Positions 16,068 to 22,939 of a stretch of DNA of 51,007 nt are shown one piece after another. A model generated the notes under the pieces. That model was not told where the DNA came from, did not search any database, and was given only the letters and a program-made list of their open reading frames with translations. Source of the DNA: Bacteroidales bacterium (GTDB lineage Bacteria > Bacteroidota > Bacteroidia > Bacteroidales > P3); NCBI GenBank assembly GCA_030523765.1, contig JAUNHX010000014.1:1-51007 (forward strand), given 5' to 3'. Made by a program: the position numbers and the translations under genes. Position 1 is the first letter of the stretch. The number at the start of each line of letters is the position of its first letter.

Positions 16068-18131
16068 TTGATGAAAAAGATCATTATTGTTAGTCTGATC
16101 ATGATGGCCTTTACTGGTTCGGTTATGGCTCAGACCCAAGAACAGATTGAACAGATTCGTCGCGAAAAGATTGAAATGTTCAATAAACGCGACATTTCGA
16201 AACAGCACTTAGAAAAGAAGTTCCCTATTGCTACTACCGCCGCCAAAGGTGATACCAAAGGAGGATTGGCATTGCCTGAAAACCGTTGGTTTCCTGGCGA
16301 ATGGGAAGAGGTAAAAGCTATTGCCGTTACTTGCTACTACAACTATTATCCTGTTGACCACGTGGGCGATATGTATTGGACCGCCGACCCCATTGTGAGC
16401 GGATATGCCGACTATTACCACTATAGCAACGGTTGGCAACGCTCCAATCAGGGTGGTGCCTATGTAGCAGTTCCCGATACGAGCGACGATAACTTTAGCA
16501 ATGTGTTTTTCTATATCATGGATGCTATCCAGATGGGTGGCGCTGAGGCATGGGTTCGCATTGAGCAAGCCTCCGACTCAAGTATGATTCTACGCAAACT
16601 AGACCGCATGGGTCTACGTAGCAACAACGTGAAATTCATTATCGGTACTGGCAACTCGTTTTGGTTCCGCGACTGTGGTCCTATCGCTTTCTATTATGGC
16701 GATGAGGATAGTGTGGCAATGGTAGACTTTGAGTACTACCCTGGTCGTGCTCTCGACGACTCGTTGCCTTCTCTGATCGAAGCACAATTCGGTATTCCTA
16801 ACTATATCACCCAAATTGAATGGGAAGGTGGCAACTGCCTCGTTGATGGTGCCGGCATGGTGCTTTCGAGCGACGCACTGTATAGTCACAACCGCGACAA
16901 TACTGGACAACTTGTATGGGATGGTGTGGATCCCTCCACGATTCATTACACCTCGAAAACGGGGTTGACGAATGCTCAGGTAAAGGATTCATTGGCTCAT
17001 ATCCTTGGATCTCGTGCCACCTACATCCTTCCTGCTTTCAGATACGATGGTGGCACTGGCCACGTAGACCTCTATGCCGATATGTGGGATGAGAATGAGT
17101 TCGTATTCTCAATCATGCCTGATATTTATAGCAACTGGACCGACTATATTACGGGTAAGAAGAATATGGATTCGCTCACCTCTTATCAGTCCTATTTCGG
17201 ACAGAACTACAAGAGTCACGGTCTCCCCTTCCCTAGCACTAACAATGGTGGCTACTTTACCACCCAGTCGCAATACAACCTCAACTATACACGTACCTAT
17301 AGCAACCACACCTTTGTGAACAACGTGATTATTCAGCCTTGTTTCAGTAAGGTAGTGAACGGCGTTCCCTCGGCTCAGTGGGATGCTAACAATATCGAGG
17401 TAATTAAGAAAGCTTATCCTGGTTACACCATCTATCCTATCGATGTGCGCGAGTTCGACGGCTCGGGCGGTGCTATCCACTGCGTTACAAAGCAGATTCC
17501 TGCCGATAATCCTGTTCGCATTCTGCACCCCTCCATTACCGGCGACGGCAATGCTTATAGCAGCACAGATGCTAGCATCCGCGCTGAGGTAACAAACCGC
17601 AGCGGTATCTCGGAGGTAGTTTGCTCTTACCGTGTAGATGAAGGTTCGTGGCAGCAGGTAACACTCACTAGCACAGGCAACGGCAACGAGTATACCGGAA
17701 CTATCCCCACCTCTTCGATTACAGTTCCTTCGAATGGCTATGTCACCATTGAATACTACATCAGTGCTACTAGCACCAACGGCAAGACCATCACCAAACC
17801 GATGACTGCCAACCAGGGAGGCTACTACACCTTCTACATGGGTACCGATATGCCACTGGCTATCGACGAGGTGGAGCCCGACCAGTTGGGTCAGTTCTTC
17901 CCCAATCCTGCTACCGACTGCGCATCAGTTCGCATCAATATGGGCAACGGTATGCACTACCAGGTGCAGATTGTTGACATGATGGGCCGTGTGGCTCATA
18001 CTGCCAACCTCGATGCTGCTGGCGATATCCTCTACTCTATCGACACCCAGAAGCTGAACAAGGGTATCTACAACGTAGTATTTACAGCCAACGACGGTAC
18101 CCGTACGGTACGCCGCATTGTTGTAAAATAA
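16068..18131 (+). CDS. Secreted peptidylarginine deiminase-like enzyme with T9SS type A tail
   Basis: This is a 687-residue protein of the PAD_porph / agmatine deiminase fold. A signal peptide (residues 1-21, ending VMAQ) precedes a charged pro-region. The catalytic domain has WFRDCGP (Asp202), EGGNCLVDGAG, GTGHVDLYADMW (His332, Asp334) and GGAIHCVTKQ (Cys472), the full guanidine-modifying set. An Ig-like domain (about 490-595) and a T9SS type A sorting domain (from FFPNPATDCASVRIN to the C-terminus) follow. This is the architecture of P. gingivalis PPAD, which citrullinates C-terminal arginines, but with a larger catalytic domain. Peptidyl versus free-arginine or agmatine specificity is unproven. 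Its stop codon overlaps the next start by one base. Confidence 0.88.
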   Translation: MMKKIIIVSLIMMAFTGSVMAQTQEQIEQIRREKIEMFNKRDISKQHLEKKFPIATTAAKGDTKGGLALPENRWFPGEWEEVKAIAVTCYYNYYPVDHVGDMYWTADPIVSGYADYYHYSNGWQRSNQGGAYVAVPDTSDDNFSNVFFYIMDAIQMGGAEAWVRIEQASDSSMILRKLDRMGLRSNNVKFIIGTGNSFWFRDCGPIAFYYGDEDSVAMVDFEYYPGRALDDSLPSLIEAQFGIPNYITQIEWEGGNCLVDGAGMVLSSDALYSHNRDNTGQLVWDGVDPSTIHYTSKTGLTNAQVKDSLAHILGSRATYILPAFRYDGGTGHVDLYADMWDENEFVFSIMPDIYSNWTDYITGKKNMDSLTSYQSYFGQNYKSHGLPFPSTNNGGYFTTQSQYNLNYTRTYSNHTFVNNVIIQPCFSKVVNGVPSAQWDANNIEVIKKAYPGYTIYPIDVREFDGSGGAIHCVTKQIPADNPVRILHPSITGDGNAYSSTDASIRAEVTNRSGISEVVCSYRVDEGSWQQVTLTSTGNGNEYTGTIPTSSITVPSNGYVTIEYYISATSTNGKTITKPMTANQGGYYTFYMGTDMPLAIDEVEPDQLGQFFPNPATDCASVRINMGNGMHYQVQIVDMMGRVAHTANLDAAGDILYSIDTQKLNKGIYNVVFTANDGTRTVRRIVVK

Positions 18132-18760
18132 TGCTAGTAGATTTCCATACCCACCTTTTACCAACTGCGGAGGGCTCAATAGCCCCCCGCAGTTTCGGTA
18201 TTCACCCATGGCAATCAGCATCGTTTTCAGAATCCGACATGCCTCAAATCCTTTCGGCCTTGAGCGATGGCTGTTCTCAACCCTCTATAACGATGGTGGG
18301 GGAATGTGGATTGGATAAGCTACGAGGAGCGTCTTTCGATTTCCAGGTATCGCTTTTCCAACTCCATCTGCAAGTAGCCGAAACAGTGGGGAAGCCAGTA
18401 GTGGTGCACTGTGTGCGAGCTATGGAACAGTTGGTAGCCATACGTAGACAGCGGCAATGGCAGAGGACCTGGGTGGTACACGGTTTTACTGGTTCGTCCC
18501 AACAGGCGTTGCAACTGGATAGGATAGGAATAGGATGTTCGTTTGGCGCAGCCATCCTGAATCCTCAACACCATAAAGCGATTGCTGCTTTGCAACAACT
18601 GGGAAAGGATCGCCTCTTTTTGGAGACTGACGATAGTGGCCTTTCGATTGCCGATATCTATGTAGCGGCAGCTTATTGGCTAGAAATAACGGTCGAGGAA
18701 CTGGAGGAGGCAATATTTTTGCATTACTGCCGTTTAATACAACATATACCAACTCTTTAG
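18131..18760 (+). CDS. TatD family metal-dependent hydrolase
   Basis: This 209-residue protein is shorter than the usual 250-265 for TatD, but the metal ligands are in place: HTH (His6, His8) near the N-terminus, the glutamate in MVGECGLDKL, the histidines in VVVHCVRAME and WVVHGFTGS, and the aspartate in LETDDSGLSI. TatD proteins are cytoplasmic 3'-5' exonucleases or related hydrolases. Its ATG overlaps the stop of the deiminase gene (TAATG), and the glycosyltransferase begins 3 bases after its stop, so translation is probably coupled. The shortening falls in loops between ligands. Confidence 0.88.
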   Translation: MLVDFHTHLLPTAEGSIAPRSFGIHPWQSASFSESDMPQILSALSDGCSQPSITMVGECGLDKLRGASFDFQVSLFQLHLQVAETVGKPVVVHCVRAMEQLVAIRRQRQWQRTWVVHGFTGSSQQALQLDRIGIGCSFGAAILNPQHHKAIAALQQLGKDRLFLETDDSGLSIADIYVAAAYWLEITVEELEEAIFLHYCRLIQHIPTL

Positions 18761-18763
18761 TAG

Positions 18764-19549
18764 ATGAATATATCAGGAATAGTTACCACCCTCAACGAGG
18801 AACGCAATATTGCCCAATGCATACAGTCACTACGACAAGTGTGCGATGAGGTGGTGGTGGTTGACTCCTTTAGCAGCGACCGCACGTGCGAGATAGCCCG
18901 CGAGGAGGGTGCCACTGTGGTAATACAGTCATACCTAGGCGATGGCATACAGAAGAATGTAGCGCTAGCCCATGTAAAAAACCGTTGGGTGCTCAGCATC
19001 GATGCTGATGAACGGCTGATGCCGAATCTGGTGGAGGCCATTCGGGCTATCGACCTTGAGAAAACTCCTTATGATGGCTTTGCTGTACGGCGACGCAATA
19101 TGATTGGGAGTAGATGGGTGAAGGCTTGCGGATGGTATCCCGACTATCTAGTACGATTGTACCGACACGATAAGCTCCGTTTCCGTGAGGTGAAACAACA
19201 TGCTGGAGTGCCTAGCGATAACACCTACCGTCTTAAGGGCGATTTGCTGCACTATCGTTACCGCAATATAGGCGAACTGTTTGCTAAACCAGAACGTAAC
19301 TATAGCACCCGTGGGGCAAAGATACTCTATTTGCAAGGAAAAAAAGCTAACGCCTTCTCGCCCGTGTACCATGGTGTGGGAGCTTTCCTATCCAATTATT
19401 TCCTTCGCGGCGGTATTGTGGGGGGTATAGACGGGCTGACCCTCTCAATAGCTGTGGCTACCAACAGTTATCTAAAATATGCCAAACTACTAGAATACCA
19501 ACGCGATAGCATGGTACTGGAGGCGGAAGACTTCAACAAAGTGTGGTAG
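18764..19549 (+). CDS. Family 2 glycosyltransferase (WaaE/KdtX-like)
   Basis: This is a 261-residue inverting GT-A transferase. The N-terminus MNISGIVTTLNEERNIAQCI is the nucleotide-binding strand, followed by VVVDSFSSDRT and the metal-binding DADER (DxD type). The rest matches the lipopolysaccharide core beta-1,4-glucosyltransferase subgroup (YPDYLVRLYRHDKLRF and the RNYSTRGAKILYLQGKK region). A role in LPS core or surface glycan assembly on the cytoplasmic side is likely; donor and acceptor are unknown. It is tightly packed with TatD (3-base gap). The trmH frame opens before its stop, but the trmH start I choose lies 56 bases beyond it. Confidence 0.9.
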   Translation: MNISGIVTTLNEERNIAQCIQSLRQVCDEVVVVDSFSSDRTCEIAREEGATVVIQSYLGDGIQKNVALAHVKNRWVLSIDADERLMPNLVEAIRAIDLEKTPYDGFAVRRRNMIGSRWVKACGWYPDYLVRLYRHDKLRFREVKQHAGVPSDNTYRLKGDLLHYRYRNIGELFAKPERNYSTRGAKILYLQGKKANAFSPVYHGVGAFLSNYFLRGGIVGGIDGLTLSIAVATNSYLKYAKLLEYQRDSMVLEAEDFNKVW

Positions 19550-19605
19550 TTCTTCCTCTTGATTACCATTCTCTTTTTATTTTCCCAAAACGACATCACG
19601 AAACT

Positions 19606-20319
19606 ATGCCAGAGATTAAAAATAACGACCAAGATCTTTTTGCTGCCTATACGTTGGCGCAAAAGCAACAGCTTTATGAAGCTTTGTGTCAGTTTTTCAG
19701 CGAAAACAAACGGAGTCTTTTCGACCGATTGGCTCCACTGCGCACACGTCATATCAGTGTGATGGTGGAGGATATATACCAAAGTCACAACGCAGCTGCT
19801 GTATTGCGCAGCTGCGACTGTTTCGGTGTGCAAGATGTTCACGTTGTGGAACGTACCAACACCTTTAATCCTGCTGGCGATGTGGCTGTAGGGAGCAGCA
19901 AATGGGTTGACTACCACAAATATAAAAGCACGCAGGAAGCTTACAACCAACTGCGTAGCCAAGGATACCGCATCGTGGCTACCCTACCCCATGCCAATGA
20001 CACCCTTATAGGCGACCTAGATATTAGCAAACCTACGGTACTTGTGTTCGGCACCGAACTGACAGGGCTGACACAAGAGGCTGTCGATATGGCTGATGCA
20101 TATGTAAAGATTCCGATGTATGGCTTTACCGAGAGCTTCAATATCAGTGTAAGTGCTGCCCTTTGTCTGTTTAGCGTTACCGAACGCATGCGTTCGTTGC
20201 CCAATCTGAATTGGCAACTGAGCGAGGATGAACAACTGGGGCTCAAACTCCACTGGTCGATGCAAGCCATCAGTGGTGGAGAAAAGGTGTTGGAGGAACT
20301 GCTAAAACGGATGGGATAG
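19606..20319 (+). CDS. trmH: tRNA (guanosine-2'-O-)-methyltransferase TrmH (SPOUT family)
   Basis: This is a 237-residue SpoU/TrmH-type methyltransferase that modifies the ribose of G18 in the tRNA D-loop. The motifs are: motif 1 EDIYQSHNAAAVLRSCDCFG, motif 2 VLVFGTELTGLTQEAVDMAD, and motif 3 IPMYGFTESFNISVSAALCL, which form the knotted SAM site. The frame is open back to ATG 19543, overlapping the glycosyltransferase end, but that would add 21 atypical residues (PLDYHSLFIFPKRHH); ATG at 19606 (MPEIKNNDQDLFAAYTL) fits better. A terminator follows at 20387. Confidence 0.92.
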   Translation: MPEIKNNDQDLFAAYTLAQKQQLYEALCQFFSENKRSLFDRLAPLRTRHISVMVEDIYQSHNAAAVLRSCDCFGVQDVHVVERTNTFNPAGDVAVGSSKWVDYHKYKSTQEAYNQLRSQGYRIVATLPHANDTLIGDLDISKPTVLVFGTELTGLTQEAVDMADAYVKIPMYGFTESFNISVSAALCLFSVTERMRSLPNLNWQLSEDEQLGLKLHWSMQAISGGEKVLEELLKRMG

Positions 20320-20386
20320 TCTCTCCTTTAGAGAGTTTCCTTCCTAATGCGATGCTTATGATTGGACTTCTATAGTCCACCCAAAT

Positions 20387-20420
20387 AAAAGAGAGTAACT
20401 GTGTTGTTGCTCTCTTTTTT
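20387..20420 (+). terminator. Intrinsic terminator after trmH
   Basis: AAAAGAGAGTAAC pairs with GTTGCTCTCTTTT around a six-base loop and ends in a T-run, 67 bases beyond the trmH stop. Confidence 0.82.
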
Positions 20421-20761
20421 ATTCTCTATTATTATCATAGAATATTCACTCTACCAACGTTCACATTGCTCCTTCGTCCGTGTGGCCTTCGACTCTCTAT
20501 AGGAGCGACCCTCCTAAGACGTGGCTCCTAGGAGGGTTATTCCCAACGTGCATCCCCTCCCACTCTTATGAATGGGAACCCTCGATGCCTAGATGTCTCT
20601 ACCGATAGAAATAATTATTGATTTTCAGATATATATAATCCATAAAAGAAGAAGATAGGGAATGATGACTCATAGAATAGAAGGCCTACTGATGGGTTCA
20701 ATTAAGACAGTTATTTTTATGTACTGAAGCAAGAAAAGAGTCTTATCTCCACAAAATAAGA

Positions 20762-20784
20762 GCACCCTACACAAGGTAGGGTGC
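20762..20784 (-). terminator. Hairpin downstream of the PepSY-like gene
   Basis: This is a perfect 9-bp stem (GCACCCTAC/GTAGGGTGC) with a 5-base loop, 68 bases past the stop of the minus-strand gene. On the minus strand it is followed by TCTTATTTTG, only a weak T-tract. Confidence 0.55.
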
Positions 20785-20851
20785 CTGTAATTCGTGTTGC
20801 TTTCAGCGCTGTCGGTAAGGAATCGTCAACGCGAAACGAGGGGATGCTTTG

Positions 20852-21325
20852 TTAGAAATCGACTACATCGATTAGTTTGCCATCAGCTTCGAAATTGAGC
20901 AGTTTCACATCTTTCTCCTTGCGGCAAAAGAGTCCGCTCTTCTTGGCAATACGCACCTGATAGGTCATCTTATTCTTAATACTCAACACATAAAGTTCAC
21001 TGATTTTATGTTTAGGGTAGTTCTCCTCAATGGTATCTTTGATGGCATGGGGATAGTATTTCTCCTCAACATAATAACGAGTTTCTGTGCCTTTGGGAGA
21101 GAAACGATAGGATACAGTGTTGCCATTTTCATTTTCGTAGGTGGCGTCGTAAATAAGACTATCGACCATGGACCAACGAAGGTTCTTGGCATCGATGCCC
21201 TTGCGTTGAAAGTCGCGAACATATTTTTCAGGAACGTCGCGTTCGTTGACACTCTTGGCTTTCTGAGCCATCACTGCGGTCTGTGCAAGGATAAGCATGA
21301 GTGCGATTGTTACTATCTTCTTCAT
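20852..21325 (-). CDS. Exported PepSY-like (DUF2874-type) protein
   Basis: This is a 157-residue protein with a Sec signal peptide (MKKIVTIALMLILAQTAVMAQ). The body has two weak repeats of the small Bacteroidota PepSY-like fold: VPEKYVRDFQRKGIDAKNLRW with a following Tyr-rich strand, then IKDTIEENYPKHKISELYVL. These proteins are periplasmic and of unknown function, some perhaps inhibitors or sensors. The frame is open upstream to 21370, but ATG at 21325 directly precedes the signal peptide and lies about 44 bases from the -7 box, so I use it. It is monocistronic as far as can be seen. Confidence 0.85.
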   Translation of the reverse strand: MKKIVTIALMLILAQTAVMAQKAKSVNERDVPEKYVRDFQRKGIDAKNLRWSMVDSLIYDATYENENGNTVSYRFSPKGTETRYYVEEKYYPHAIKDTIEENYPKHKISELYVLSIKNKMTYQVRIAKKSGLFCRKEKDVKLLNFEADGKLIDVVDF

Positions 21326-21368
21326 ATCGTTATATTTATTTTTATTTACTATCATTTTTAACAAGCGC

Positions 21369-21376
21369 AAAGATAC
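21369..21376 (-). promoter_or_regulatory. Promoter -7 box of the PepSY-like gene
   Basis: The minus strand reads TATCTTTG (TAnnTTTG consensus), 43 bases before the chosen ATG at 21325. Confidence 0.65.
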
Positions 21377-21534
21377 AACTTTTTTTTGACATATTAGAAA
21401 AATAATCGATTATTTCGACAAACAATGAGGATGATACCCTTTTAGAGTGCTGACTTTCAAAAGGTATAATCGTTTGGGAGAAGAATGTTGCAGTGGAGAG
21501 GAGTGGCTGCGATGCTAGAAGATAATACCAAAAG

Positions 21535-22110
21535 TTAATGAGTAATAGGTGGGGGTGCATCGAAGGCGATTCGCTTATTGTAAGCTGCACGAAGATCGAC
21601 ATATAGCAAATCGATCAGATCGATGCCTACACCACCACAGAAGGAGTAGGTGCTCCAATCTTGACGAGGGCCCTTTGCTCCAACCTCGGTATAGAACTCG
21701 GGACCAGCAAAGACCCTCATGGTCATAAGATTGCTCAACGAAAAGAGACGCCACCCTACCATAAGCGGAACGCTGATAGAGGTAGAGGTGGCGGAGGAGA
21801 GCGACTGACCCCACTGCTGGAAGAAGTCGCCTGTACGATCAATACTGTCCCATTGTGTATTAGGGCGCACTCCTACTTCGGGCTGAATATAGAAGTGATC
21901 GCCAATATTGAAACGGAACAGCAAACCGATGTCGCCCTGTTTGATAAAGGCAGTCGTTTTGTCGAGGTGATGGTTGGGATGACTGTGGGGGAGTTCGAAG
22001 ACATCGATGGTACGATAAGATCCCCGCAATCCCATACGGAACACCCGTTGTGCCGAAAGACCACTCACAAACAAGAGACTGATAACTAAAACAACAATAC
22101 CACGTTTCAT
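21535..22110 (-). CDS. Outer-membrane beta-barrel protein, C-terminus frameshifted
   Basis: This is a 191-residue PorT/OmpX-like barrel protein with a signal peptide (MKRGIVVLVISLLFVSGLSAQ). It is a paralogue of the next gene: both have IGLLFRFNIGDHFYIQPEVGV, then VPLMVG.RLFS and FAGPEFYTE. As read it ends ...FDAPPPITH and lacks a terminal strand. One base further on, the next frame reads YYSLTFGIIF followed by TAG at 21515-21517, which aligns with the paralogue's end FYAFTVGIKF. A single missing base in the C5 tract (G5 on the plus strand, 21551-21555) explains this. The shift could be an assembly error, a mutation or phase variation; without it the gene would end at 21515. Confidence 0.85.
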   Translation of the reverse strand: MKRGIVVLVISLLFVSGLSAQRVFRMGLRGSYRTIDVFELPHSHPNHHLDKTTAFIKQGDIGLLFRFNIGDHFYIQPEVGVRPNTQWDSIDRTGDFFQQWGQSLSSATSTSISVPLMVGWRLFSLSNLMTMRVFAGPEFYTEVGAKGPRQDWSTYSFCGGVGIDLIDLLYVDLRAAYNKRIAFDAPPPITH

Positions 22111-22165
22111 AATTCTGTTTGTGTGTTTAATGGTTAAATACTATCCAACTTTGTTAGAAACAAAG

Positions 22166-22210
22166 GATAGTCTCACGCTTATCCACATTATCGTGAGACT
22201 ATCTTTTTTT
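22166..22210. terminator. 12-bp inverted repeat terminator between the two barrel genes
   Basis: GATAGTCTCACG (22166-22177) pairs with CGTGAGACTATC (22192-22203). On the plus strand it is followed by seven T; on the minus strand, downstream of the 22221-22832 gene, the tail is CTTTGTTTC. It may act in both directions. Confidence 0.75.
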
Positions 22211-22220
22211 ATAATGTTCC

Positions 22221-22832
22221 TTAGAATTTTATACCTACAGTGAAGGCATAGAACGACGGTTGGTCGAGATGGTTAAGCGTAGTGCTTAAATTGGCCGAGG
22301 GGAGATAACTAACACGAGCATCGGCATAGATAAAGCCCAAAATATCGGCACTGACACCGCCCAGAACGGAATAGGTTTTCCAATTGATATCAGTGAATGA
22401 ACTAAACTCTGTGTAAAACTCGGGGCCCACAAACAAGCGGACCGAAAGCAGTTTGCCAATACTAAACAGGCGTGCTCCTACCAATACAGGAATGCTAACG
22501 GTTGCCGACTGAGCATTCTCGTAAGCTTCAGCCAACTGGGCAAAAATCATGTCGTCGGAATCCAGACTATCCCATATAGCATTAGGACTGACACCTATCT
22601 CAGGCTGGATGAAGAATCGATCACCCAAATTGAAGCGGAAGAGGAATCCAAGGTTACTCTGTTTGATAAGCTCTGCATTTCGGGTCTGAACCGATGTTTG
22701 TACATCGGAATAGAGATCATAAGGATCAACACTTTGATAGGTTGCTCGTATACCGAAATCGAACAATCCTTGCGCTTGAAGGCCTGTTAACGATAAGGCT
22801 AACAAGAGGCCGAATAATAGATTTTTTTTCAT
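22221..22832 (-). CDS. Outer-membrane beta-barrel protein (PorT/OmpX-like)
   Basis: This is a 203-residue exported barrel protein: the signal peptide (MKKNLLFGLLLALSLTGLQAQ) is followed by LFDFGIRATYQSV and a series of amphipathic strands, closing with the aromatic C-terminal strand FYAFTVGIKF that BAM recognises. It is paralogous to the neighbouring 21535-22110 gene, sharing segments such as FLFRFNLGDRFFIQPEIGVSP and FVGPEFYTE. The pair probably arose by tandem duplication. A hairpin terminator separates them, so they may be transcribed separately. Ligand or role is unknown. Confidence 0.87.
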   Translation of the reverse strand: MKKNLLFGLLLALSLTGLQAQGLFDFGIRATYQSVDPYDLYSDVQTSVQTRNAELIKQSNLGFLFRFNLGDRFFIQPEIGVSPNAIWDSLDSDDMIFAQLAEAYENAQSATVSIPVLVGARLFSIGKLLSVRLFVGPEFYTEFSSFTDINWKTYSVLGGVSADILGFIYADARVSYLPSANLSTTLNHLDQPSFYAFTVGIKF

Positions 22833-22939
22833 AATAGGTATAATTTGCGTTATTTAATACAAGGTATATTCTATAGAGTATCTTGTAGTAAGGGTTAATA
22901 TAATATAGGTATATCAATAGGATCTACCTCAATATATTG

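Larger units (their letters stand above)
20320..20851. other. 532-base non-coding stretch with several hairpins
   Basis: No credible gene was found. Besides the trmH terminator, it has a short hairpin (GGACT/AGTCC near 20364-20378), a GC-rich block at about 20450-20600 with ACCCTCCTA (20508-20516) complementary to TAGGAGGGT (20529-20537), and GCACCCTAC (20762-20770) complementary to GTAGGGTGC (20776-20784). The last one lies downstream of the next minus-strand gene and may be its terminator, although its T-run is poor. The GC-rich block could encode a small RNA. Confidence 0.5.

Noticed and set aside
20502..20537. H-type pseudoknot
   Set aside because: The two crossing stems leave no bases for the loop that must span the first stem, so they are more likely mutually exclusive than simultaneous.
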